Of a stretch of 64,000 nucleotides of DNA, positions 40,774 through 64,000 are shown piece by piece. This DNA comes from Streptomyces sp. ITFR-16 (GTDB lineage Bacteria > Actinomycetota > Actinomycetes > Streptomycetales > Streptomycetaceae). The stretch covers positions 3,844,001-3,908,000 of the forward strand of contig NZ_CP134609.1 of assembly GCF_031844705.1 (NCBI RefSeq). Reading direction: 5' to 3'. Position 1 is the first letter of the stretch. Each line of letters starts with the position of its first letter. The notes below the pieces were generated by a model. It ran no database searches. It saw only the letters and a list, made by a program, of their open reading frames with translations, and had not been told where the DNA came from. The position numbers were made by a program, and so were the translations under genes.

Positions 40774-42152
40774 GCCTGGCTCCCCACGGGCGCGGCGGCC
40801 CTCGTGCCGAAGAGTTCGGGCTCGCCCGACCAGGCCGGTCCGGCGATGGCGCGGGCGATGTCGGCGGGCACCGAGCGGTCGAAGCGCAGTTCGTCGAGCC
40901 AGGCGGCGTCCGGGTCGTAGTGCGCGAGGAAGGGGCGGCCGACGAGCGAGGGGTCACGGGCCTGCATCATGCGCAGCTGGAAGAAGCGGCCCTCGGCCTT
41001 CTCGACGATCCCGTCCACCGCGACCTTGCCGGGCGTCGCGGACATCACCGGGCCGCGCACGGTGCGGGCCAGTCCCGGCAGGGTGCTGTAGGCGTCGCGG
41101 TAGATCTCCGCCGCGCGGGCGAGCGGCACCCGGAAGTAGTCGTGCGGGCCGGTGTCGCGCTCGACGAACATGTAGTACGGCACGGCGCCCGCGGCGAGTT
41201 CGGCCCTCCACATCCGGCTCCACACGTCCGGGTCGTCGTTGACCTTGGCGATCAGCGGGGCCTGGCAGTAGACCAGGGCGCCGGTGGCCCGGATGCGGGC
41301 GACCGCCCGCCGGGCGAGGTCCGTCTCCAGTTCGCGGGGGTGGCTGAAGTGGGCCATCACGGCGAGGTTGCGGCCGGAGGCGACGACCTTCTCGAACAGC
41401 CTCAGGACGTCGTCCGCGTCGGGGTCGGTGACGTAGCGCTGCGGCCAGTACGCGACGGACTTCGTACCGATCCTGATGGTCCGCACGCTGTCCAGCAGGA
41501 GCAGCGGCTCCAGGTGGTTGCGCAGCCGCTCGGTGGTCATCACCATCGGGTCGCCGCCGGTGACGAGCACGTCACCCGCGTCGGGATGGGCCTCCAGGTA
41601 GCTGATCAGCCCGCGCGGGTCCGGGGCGGCGAAGCGCAGTTCGGTGTCGCCGACGAACTGGGCCCAGCGGAAGCAGTAGGTGCAGTACGCGTGGCAGGTC
41701 TGGCCCTGGCTCGGAAAGTACAGGACCGTCTCGCGGTACTTGTGCTGCATGCCGGGGATCTCGACGCCCTCCAGGGTGGGGACGTTGAGTTCCTTCTGCC
41801 CGGAGGGATGCGGGTTGAGCCGGCCCCGGATCTGCTGGACCAGGGCGCGCAGGGCGATCTTGCTCGCGGGGTCGGCGGAGAGGGTGGCCAGATCCCGTTC
41901 GTTCTGTTCGGTCAGCATCCCCCGCTGGGGGAAGACCAGTTGGAACATCGGGTCGTCGGGGATGCGGTCCCAGTCGATCAGCTGCGACAGGACGTACTCG
42001 TTGACCCGGAAGGGCAGCACCATCGACACGAGCCGGACGGTCTCCCGTATGTCGGCGGGCAGGCCGTGGCGGTCGGCTATCTCATCGAGCTGCCGTGGTC
42101 CGTAGGCGCGGAACCGTGCCGCCTCGGCCGAATCGGTTGCCAGCAGGGACAT
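40770..42152 (-). CDS. Lysine 2,3-aminomutase-family radical SAM enzyme
   Basis: KamA-family protein of 460 residues. The 4Fe-4S/SAM motif CHAYCTYC places cysteines at 153, 157 and 160, and DVLVTGGDPMVMTTERL (194 onward) matches the GGD/SAM region of lysine aminomutase. SATPGKVAVDG near the C terminus is the likely PLP-lysine site. Family members move an alpha-amino group to the beta carbon of lysine, glutamate or arginine. A beta-amino acid is the expected product, fitting a beta-amino-acid PKS starter. The specific substrate is not assignable by eye. ATG 42152 has GGAGGA at 8 bases. A 20-bp palindrome lies 31-50 bases upstream. Confidence 0.9.
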   Translation of the reverse strand: MSLLATDSAEAARFRAYGPRQLDEIADRHGLPADIRETVRLVSMVLPFRVNEYVLSQLIDWDRIPDDPMFQLVFPQRGMLTEQNERDLATLSADPASKIALRALVQQIRGRLNPHPSGQKELNVPTLEGVEIPGMQHKYRETVLYFPSQGQTCHAYCTYCFRWAQFVGDTELRFAAPDPRGLISYLEAHPDAGDVLVTGGDPMVMTTERLRNHLEPLLLLDSVRTIRIGTKSVAYWPQRYVTDPDADDVLRLFEKVVASGRNLAVMAHFSHPRELETDLARRAVARIRATGALVYCQAPLIAKVNDDPDVWSRMWRAELAAGAVPYYMFVERDTGPHDYFRVPLARAAEIYRDAYSTLPGLARTVRGPVMSATPGKVAVDGIVEKAEGRFFQLRMMQARDPSLVGRPFLAHYDPDAAWLDELRFDRSVPADIARAIAGPAWSGEPELFGTRAAAPVGSQA

Positions 42153-42182
42153 GCGGATATTCCTCCAGCCTGGTGCCTGGCA

Positions 42183-42216
42183 GTTCGAGCGTGTGCTCGA
42201 ACACGATGCGATGCTA
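42183..42216 (-). promoter_or_regulatory. Aminomutase operon promoter with palindromic operator
   Basis: On the minus strand TAGCAT (42211-42216) is a plausible -10. Just downstream lies a perfect palindrome with arms GTTCGAGC and GCTCGAAC around a 4-base centre (42183-42202). A repressor bound there would cover the start of transcription of the aminomutase-aminotransferase operon. Confidence 0.45.
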
Positions 42217-42250
42217 GGGACGCGAATCGGCCACCGGACCCCAGAACCGA

Positions 42251-42292
42251 CCCCAGCCCTACCCTTACGACGGCCCCCCGCCGGGGCTGGGG
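42251..42292 (-). terminator. Possible terminator after the DHA2 exporter gene
   Basis: Arms CCCCAGCCC (42251-42259) and GGGCTGGGG (42284-42292) with a 24-base GC-rich centre, 89 bases past the exporter stop and before the aminomutase promoter. The loop is long and there is no T-run, so this is a weaker case. Confidence 0.4.
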
Positions 42293-42380
42293 TGGGCATG
42301 GTGAAGCCGCCCAGGAGCGACGGGGGTCGGGCTCCTGGACGGCTGTCTCCGGGGCCCGGCGAAGACCGGGCGAAGAGGTG

Positions 42381-44009
42381 CTACGCGAGGCCGGTGCCGG
42401 GCTCCTGGGCGGCTGCCTTGGAGGTCTGCGCGGCGGTCTCGGGCTCGGCCGGCTCGGCGGCGCGCGCGTTGTCGTGCTGGACGGAGCGCAGTCCGACCAG
42501 GGCCACCACGGCGGCCCCCGCCATCACGACGGCACCGGCCACGGACGCCGCGTGCACCTCGGTGGTGAACGCGGCGCGCGCGGCGTCGACCAGGTTCCCC
42601 GACGCGTCGCCCGACAGCCGTCCGGCCGCCGCCAGCGCACCGCCGATGGTCTCCTTCGCCTGGTCCAGCGCACCGGCCGGCACCCCGGCGGGCGCCTCCA
42701 GCGCATCGCTGTTGCGGTAGGCGGTGGCGCCGATGCTGCCGAGGACGGCGACCCCGAGGGCGCCGCCCAGCTCCTGGCAGGTCTGCAGCAGCGCGGAGGC
42801 CGTACCGGCGCGCTCCGGCGGCACCTGTCCGACGACGAGTTCGGTGACCAGGGTGAGGACCGGGGTGAGACCGACCGCGAGCGCGATGATGCCGATCAGG
42901 ATCAGCACCAGGCCGTCCTTCTCCGGCACCTGGGTGAGCATCAGCAGGGCGACGGTGGCCAGGCCGAAACCGCTGGCGATGATGACGGCCGGGCGCACGG
43001 TGCGCACCAGGACGGTGGCGACCGGCACGACGGCGCCGACCGCGATGGTGCCGGGGATCGTCCACAGCGCGGACTTCAGGGCGCTCATCCCGAGGACCGA
43101 CTGCATGTACTGGGTGGAGAAGAGCGAGTAGCCGACCAGGGTGAAGCAGGCCAGCATGTTGACGGTCACCGAGGCGCCGAACGCCCGGTTGCGGAAGAGC
43201 GAGACATCGATCATCGGGTCGCTGCTGGCGCGCTGGCGGCGCAGGAACACCGGGACGATGGCGAGGCCCACCACGATCGCGACGACATAGGGGACCGAGA
43301 AGCCGTCCACGGCGATCTTCTTGAAGCCGTAGATGACCGGCAGGACCACGGCGAGCGAGAGCGCGGCGCTGATCAGGTCGAGCTTGCCGGCTGCGGCGTC
43401 CTTGAACTCCGGCAGCAGGAACGGCGCCGCGACCAGCAGGAGCAGCATCACGGGCACGTTGATGAGGAAGACCGAGCCCCACCAGAAGCCGGCCAGCAGG
43501 GCGCCGCTGACCACCGGGCCGAGCGCGGCGCCGGCGGCCATGCCGGTGGACCAGACGGCGAGCGCGGTACGGCGCTGGGTCTGGTCGCGGAACAGGTTCC
43601 GGATGAGGGCGAGCGTGGAGGGCATCAGGGTGGCGCCGCCGAGGCCCTGGAACGCGCGGGCGCTGATCACCATCTCGGGGCTGGAGGCGTAGGCCGCCAG
43701 CAGCGAGCCGCCGCCGAAGACCACGGCACCGATCAGCAGGAGCCGGCGCCGGCCGATGCGGTCGCCGAGCGCGCCCATGGTGAGCAGGACCCCGGACAGC
43801 ACGAAGCCGTAGATGTCGATCATCCACAGCTGCTGGCTGCCGGACGGCCCCAGGTCCTCGCTGATGGCCGGGATGGCGAAGTAGAGGACGGTCAGGTCCA
43901 TCGAGACGAGCAGCACGGGCAGGATCAGGACGCCGAGGGCGATCCATTCCTTGCGGCCCGCTCTGGCCTCCGGTGCGGTGGTGGCGTTCTCGCTCTGGGA
44001 GCTGGTCAT
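42381..44009 (-). CDS. DHA2-family MFS drug exporter (14 TM)
   Basis: Membrane transporter of 542 residues with about 14 hydrophobic segments. Motif A in the loop after TM2 reads GALGDRIGRRRLLLIG, the first helix has the acidic MDLTVLYFAIPAI, and motif C is VWSTGMAAGAALGPVVSGALL. These mark the proton-driven DHA2/QacA-type exporters common in antibiotic clusters. The likely role is export of, and self-resistance to, the product. ATG 44009 (MTSSQSENATT) is chosen. A weak GGA lies upstream. The 168-base leader contains repeated ACCCCTGTTCC units, so separate control from the adenylation gene upstream is likely. Confidence 0.93.
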   Translation of the reverse strand: MTSSQSENATTAPEARAGRKEWIALGVLILPVLLVSMDLTVLYFAIPAISEDLGPSGSQQLWMIDIYGFVLSGVLLTMGALGDRIGRRRLLLIGAVVFGGGSLLAAYASSPEMVISARAFQGLGGATLMPSTLALIRNLFRDQTQRRTALAVWSTGMAAGAALGPVVSGALLAGFWWGSVFLINVPVMLLLLVAAPFLLPEFKDAAAGKLDLISAALSLAVVLPVIYGFKKIAVDGFSVPYVVAIVVGLAIVPVFLRRQRASSDPMIDVSLFRNRAFGASVTVNMLACFTLVGYSLFSTQYMQSVLGMSALKSALWTIPGTIAVGAVVPVATVLVRTVRPAVIIASGFGLATVALLMLTQVPEKDGLVLILIGIIALAVGLTPVLTLVTELVVGQVPPERAGTASALLQTCQELGGALGVAVLGSIGATAYRNSDALEAPAGVPAGALDQAKETIGGALAAAGRLSGDASGNLVDAARAAFTTEVHAASVAGAVVMAGAAVVALVGLRSVQHDNARAAEPAEPETAAQTSKAAAQEPGTGLA

Positions 44010-44089
44010 GGAAGCTGTCCAATGCTGTGGGGACGGGACGTATCTACCAGTGAACGGAAAGTCCTGCGCGGCAGGGTCCTCCGTGCACG

Positions 44090-44136
44090 GGAACAGGGGT
44101 GGAAACAGGGCCCCGAATAGGGGTCGGAACAGGGGT
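44090..44136 (-). repeat. Clustered imperfect repeats upstream of the exporter
   Basis: GGAACAGGGGT occurs at 44090-44100 and 44126-44136 (plus strand), with related GGAAACAGGG at 44101-44110 and GAATAGGGGTC at 44115-44125. They lie 80-130 bases before the exporter start and after a terminator, so they may be regulator binding sites. No family can be assigned. Confidence 0.5.
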
Positions 44137-44137
44137 C

Positions 44138-44164
44138 GGGGCCCGGACACCGGGTCCGGGCCCC
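44138..44164 (-). terminator. Terminator hairpin after the PKS-linked adenylation gene
   Basis: Perfect 11-base arms GGGGCCCGGAC (44138-44148) and GTCCGGGCCCC (44154-44164) with a 5-base loop, beginning 14 bases after the adenylation gene stop. It probably ends the long PKS transcript. Confidence 0.75.
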
Positions 44165-44177
44165 TCACGTACGGCGG

Positions 44178-45770
44178 TCAGGCCCCGGTGACGAGCGCCG
44201 CCAGCGCCCTGCGGTCCGTCTTGCCGTTGGGGGTGAGCGGCAGGGCGGGGATCAGCTCGACCCTCCTCGGCACCATGTAGTCGGGCAGGGTCTCCTTGCA
44301 GAAGGCGCTGACCGCCACGGGCAGGGCGTCGAAGCCGCGGGACGGCACCACGTACGCGTACAGCTCGGGGTCCTCGCCAGGCCGGGGCCGCACCACCACC
44401 GCGGCTGCCTCGACCCCCGGGAACTCCAGCAGCCGGCGCTCGATCTCGCCCAGCTCCACCCGGTTCCCGCGCATCTTGACCTGGAGGTCGGAGCGCCCGA
44501 CGAAGTAGAGCTCCCCGCTCTCGCCCCGGTAGGCCAGGTCGCTCGACTTGTACACGAGCTGGCCCGACGCGGGGTTGAGCGGATCGGGCACGAGCACGGA
44601 CCGGGTCGCCTCGGGGTCGTCCCAGTACCCGGTGAACAGCGACGGACCGCGCAGATGGATCTCGCCCACCACGCCCGGCTCCTCCACGGGACGGCCCTCG
44701 TCGTCGATCAGGAGCATCTCCGCGCCGGGGTAGGCGAATCCGATGGACAGCTTGTCGACGCCCTCGGGCAGCGGACGGGGCACATCGGTGAGGGAGAAGG
44801 CCATCGCCTCGGTCGGGCCGAAGCAGTTCACCACCCGGGCCTGCGGCAACAGGCCCTGCAGCTGCCGCAGTTCGGGCAGCGGGAAGGCCTCGCCGGAGAA
44901 CAGCACCCCGCGCACCTGCCCCGCCAGCGCGGCCAGCCCCTTGGACTCGTGGCGCAGCACGGGCCGCCAGATGGACGGCACCCCGTCGACCTGGGTGGCC
45001 CCGGTGTCGGCGAGGAAGCGCAGCAGCCGGCGCGGCCAGTGCATCAGTTCGCGCGGTACGGGGATCAGCTGGGCGCCCGAGCCGAGCGCCAGGCCGATGT
45101 CCAGCAGCGCGAAGTCGAACTGGAGCGGCGAGGTGGTGGCCAGCCGGTCCTGGGCGGTGACGATCGCGTGCCGGAGCATGCCCCGGTAGAAGGAGAGCAC
45201 CCCCCGGTGGCTCATGACCACGCCCTTGGGGCGGCCCGTGGTGCCCGAAGTGAAGATCATGTACGCGGCGTCGGTGGAGACCGGGTCGCGCCGGTGGCGG
45301 GTACGCGGTACCGGCGCGCGTTCCACGCTCACCCCGTCGGGGCCGAAGCGGGCCGTACCGACGGACTCCGGCACCCCGCCCCGTCCTCCGGTCACCGCCT
45401 GGAGGTGCAGGGCGGGGCGGGCGGTGGCGGTGATGGCCAGCAGCCGGGCGTCGGGGACGTCGGGGCTGACCGGGATGAAGGTGAGCCCGAGCATCGAGCA
45501 GGCGAGCAGCGCGGCCACGGCGGAGGCCGAGTTGTCGCTCTCCAGGATCACCCGGTCCCCGATGTCGAGGCCGAGCGCGTCCAGCGTCAGGGCGTAGTCG
45601 TGGGCCCTGCGCTCCAGTTGGCGGTAGCTCAGCACCCGGGAGGTGCCGTCGCCGGCGGCCTCCCAGACGGCCGGGCTGTCGGGTGCGGTCCCGGCCGCCG
45701 CCAGCATGAATTCATGGATGCGTTCCGCCGGGGCGCCGACCGCCGCCGGGTGGCGCGTACTCAGGCTCAT
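44178..45770 (-). CDS. Stand-alone amino acid adenylation enzyme (VinM-like)
   Basis: ANL enzyme of 530 residues. Motifs: A3 YMIFTSGTTGRPKGVVMSH, A4 region SPLQFDFALLDIGLALGSG with the amino-binding Asp, A5 VVNCFGPTEAMAFS, A7 YKSSDLAYRGE, A8 VGRSDLQVKMRGNRVELGE and A10 PLTPNGKTDRRAL. In vicenistatin-type pathways a second adenylating enzyme (VinM) adds an amino acid to the beta-aminoacyl-ACP to mask its amine before loading. The presence of two such enzymes plus an ACP and a VinK-like acyltransferase makes that role likely here. It lies 43 bases after the PKS stop on the same strand with GAGGAGG before the ATG. Confidence 0.88.
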   Translation of the reverse strand: MSLSTRHPAAVGAPAERIHEFMLAAAGTAPDSPAVWEAAGDGTSRVLSYRQLERRAHDYALTLDALGLDIGDRVILESDNSASAVAALLACSMLGLTFIPVSPDVPDARLLAITATARPALHLQAVTGGRGGVPESVGTARFGPDGVSVERAPVPRTRHRRDPVSTDAAYMIFTSGTTGRPKGVVMSHRGVLSFYRGMLRHAIVTAQDRLATTSPLQFDFALLDIGLALGSGAQLIPVPRELMHWPRRLLRFLADTGATQVDGVPSIWRPVLRHESKGLAALAGQVRGVLFSGEAFPLPELRQLQGLLPQARVVNCFGPTEAMAFSLTDVPRPLPEGVDKLSIGFAYPGAEMLLIDDEGRPVEEPGVVGEIHLRGPSLFTGYWDDPEATRSVLVPDPLNPASGQLVYKSSDLAYRGESGELYFVGRSDLQVKMRGNRVELGEIERRLLEFPGVEAAAVVVRPRPGEDPELYAYVVPSRGFDALPVAVSAFCKETLPDYMVPRRVELIPALPLTPNGKTDRRALAALVTGA

Positions 45771-45813
45771 CGCCCGGCCTCCTCTGCTCGTCCGTGTGCG
45801 CGTCGTCCAGTGC

Positions 45814-62241
<16,428 letters not shown>

Positions 62242-62344
62242 GTTGGGTCCCACCGAGTCCTTGTTCATGCCGTGAGGTCGAGTCGGGTCGCGGGGTTGCG
62301 AGGCGGGCCCGGTGCCGGTCACAGCACTGGCCGCGCGGTCGGGG

Positions 62345-64000
62345 TCAGGTGAGGCCGAGTTCGTTGTCGATGAAGGCGAAGACGTCGTCGGCGGAGGCGG
62401 TTTCGAGCTGCTCGCCCACGCCCTGGCCGCCGTTGCCGGTCTGTGCGTCGAGGGTGCCGGTCAGCCGGGCCAGCAGGCTCTGCAGCCGGGCGGTGATCCG
62501 GGTGGCCTCGATGTCCTCGGCGGCGAGTCCCGCCGCGGCCTCCTCCAGCCGGTCGAGCTGTGCCAGGACGGGGAGTTCGCCGGGGCTGTCGTCCTGGCAG
62601 AGCTCGGACCACAGATGGGCCGCGAGCGCCCCGGGGCTGGGGTGGTCGTAGATCATGCCGGTGGGCAGGGGGCGTCCCGTGGCGGCGACGAGTTTCGTCC
62701 GCAGGTCTACGGCGGCGACGGAGTCGAAGCCGAGGTCGGTGAAGCCGCGGTCGGGCGCGACCTCGGCCGGGTCGTCGTAGCCGAGCAGGGCCGCCACGTG
62801 CGTACGGACGAGGTCGAGGAGCACGGAGCGCTGCTCGGGCTGTGCCAGGCCGGCCAGCCGGTCCGCGAGGCCGGAGCCACCCCCGGCGCCCTCCTGCGCA
62901 CCGTCCCCGCCGAGGGCGGCGCGGGCGTCGGGCAGGGCGTCGAGGAGGGGGCGCGGCCGGGCGAGTACGTAGGCGGGCGCGAAGCGCTCCCAGTCGAAGT
63001 CGGCGACGACGGCGTGCGAGGCGGGGCCCGCCAGGATGCGGCGCAGGGCGCCCACGGCGAGGTCGGGACGCATCGCGGGGGCGCCCATCCGGCGCATGAC
63101 GGCGGCGAGTTCGGCGTCGACCATCCCGCCGTCCCAGGAGCCCCAGGCCACGGATGTGGCGGCGAGGCCGCGGGCGCGGCGGCTGTGGGCGAGGCCGTCG
63201 AGGTAGGCGTTGGCGCTGCCGTACGCGGTCTGGCCGGCGCTGCCCCAGACGGCGGCGCCGGAGGAGAAGAGCACGAACGCGTCGAGCGGGGTGTCCGCGA
63301 GGAGTTCGTCGAGGTGGCGGGCGCCGAGCACCTTGGCGTCGGCGACCCCGGCCAGCTCCGCGAGCGTGAGGTCTCCGAGCGGGGCGATGCGCTGCGGCAG
63401 CCCGGCCGCGTGGAAGACGGAGGTCAGTCCGGGCAGCCCGGCGAGCAGGGCGCGGACGGACTCGCGGTCGGCCATGTCGCAGGCCTCGACCGAGACCCGG
63501 ACGCCCAGCGCGCCGATCTCGGCGGCGAGTTCGGCGGCGCCCGGTGCGTCCGGTCCGCGCCGGCCGACGAGGACGATGTGCTCCGCGCCGTCCTCCGCCA
63601 GCATCCGGGCGACATGGGCGCCGATCCCGCCGGTGCCGCCGGTGACCAGGGCGGTGCCCCGGGCCTGCCAGGGACCGGCCGGGTCGGGCTGCGCGGGACG
63701 GACCAGGCGGCGGGCGTGAACGCCCTCGGGCCGGAGCGCGATCTGGTCCTCGCCGGTGGCCCCGGAGAGGGTGTCGCACAGCCGCAGCGCGGACGTCTCG
63801 TCGAGGCCGGTTCCGGCCGGGAGGTCCACGAGGCCGCCCCAGGTCGCGGGCGCCTCCAGGGCGAGCGCCGCCCCCAGTCCCCAGACGGCGGTCTGCCCGG
63901 GACGCACGGGCCGGGCCTTCGCCTCCCTGTCATCGGTGGCCACCGCGCCCCGGGTGAGGCACCACACGGGGGCGTCCCACTCCCGGGCCGCCGTCTCCCG
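62345..64000 (-). CDS. Type I PKS, C-terminal part (KR-ACP-docking), 5' part outside window
   Basis: The frame is open to base 64000 and 552 residues are visible. It holds a KR (about 63670-63080) with NADPH loop VTGGTGGIGAH and Tyr in GQTAYGSANAY, an ACP (about 62830-62620) with LGFDSVAAVDL, and a C-terminal docking region (VLAQLDRLEEAAAGL, then ITARLQSLLARL). The KR has no LDD motif and has Trp eight residues before the Tyr (VWGSAGQTAY), which marks an A-type KR giving an L-hydroxyl. It is upstream in the same orientation as the three-module PKS, 103 bases away, and should hand its chain to it. Confidence 0.93.
   Translation of the reverse strand, partial: RETAAREWDAPVWCLTRGAVATDDREAKARPVRPGQTAVWGLGAALALEAPATWGGLVDLPAGTGLDETSALRLCDTLSGATGEDQIALRPEGVHARRLVRPAQPDPAGPWQARGTALVTGGTGGIGAHVARMLAEDGAEHIVLVGRRGPDAPGAAELAAEIGALGVRVSVEACDMADRESVRALLAGLPGLTSVFHAAGLPQRIAPLGDLTLAELAGVADAKVLGARHLDELLADTPLDAFVLFSSGAAVWGSAGQTAYGSANAYLDGLAHSRRARGLAATSVAWGSWDGGMVDAELAAVMRRMGAPAMRPDLAVGALRRILAGPASHAVVADFDWERFAPAYVLARPRPLLDALPDARAALGGDGAQEGAGGGSGLADRLAGLAQPEQRSVLLDLVRTHVAALLGYDDPAEVAPDRGFTDLGFDSVAAVDLRTKLVAATGRPLPTGMIYDHPSPGALAAHLWSELCQDDSPGELPVLAQLDRLEEAAAGLAAEDIEATRITARLQSLLARLTGTLDAQTGNGGQGVGEQLETASADDVFAFIDNELGLT

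Overview
The window is very GC-rich actinomycete DNA, almost certainly Streptomyces or a close relative. Supporting signs are an AfsA-type protein, a SARP regulator with an NB-ARC domain, LuxR-type regulators with ATPase domains, an ECF41 sigma factor, rare TTA leucine codons and strong G/C at third codon positions. No rRNA, tRNA, CRISPR array or insertion sequence was seen. Both ends cut a gene: a histidine kinase at base 1 and a modular polyketide synthase (PKS) at base 64000.

Layout. (1) 1-7.4 kb looks like chromosomal flank: a two-component pair, an amidohydrolase, a DUF2797 protein, an ECF41 sigma factor with its partner flavoprotein, and an orphan AIR-synthase/HypE-like protein. (2) 7.4-23.7 kb is a control and support block. 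It holds a GPH-type transporter, an overlapping AfsA-like/SARP/LuxR/ANL-like gene string, a degraded polyprenyl-synthase-like protein, a large LuxR regulator with a TTA codon, a metallophosphoesterase, a phosphopantetheinyl transferase (PPTase), a tiny membrane protein and another LuxR-type regulator. (3) 23.8-34.7 kb is one tightly overlapping minus-strand operon: fatty acyl-AMP ligase, acyl-CoA dehydrogenase, ACP, a KS-AT-ACP PKS without reducing domains, KASIII, FkbH-like glyceryl transferase, ACP and a second PPTase. This is the gene logic of a 3-acyl-tetronate pathway. (4) 34.8-45.8 kb carries an acyltransferase, a PQQ-type dehydrogenase, two stand-alone adenylating enzymes, an ACP, an aminotransferase, a lysine 2,3-aminomutase-family radical SAM enzyme and a DHA2 exporter. 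This resembles the beta-amino-acid starter machinery of macrolactam pathways (VinN/VinL/VinM/VinK type). (5) 45.8-64 kb is the end of a modular PKS: a partial KR-ACP protein with a C-terminal docking region, then a protein of about 5475 residues with three KS-AT-DH-KR-ACP modules and a terminal thioesterase.

Working model (inference). A beta-amino acid is made by the radical SAM enzyme and aminotransferase, loaded on the stand-alone ACP, aminoacylated, and moved to the PKS by the acyltransferase. The PKS extends with malonyl units, finishes with a conjugated triene, and the thioesterase releases a macrolactam or acid. The adjacent operon would make an acyl tetronate from a free fatty acid and a glycolytic C3 unit. 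Whether these are two neighbouring pathways or one hybrid product cannot be told from the sequence. The pairing is the most unusual feature of the window.

Control appears layered: SARP, three LuxR-type regulators, likely bldA (TTA) dependence of one regulator and of the aminotransferase, and a paired 11-bp element found upstream of at least two promoters.
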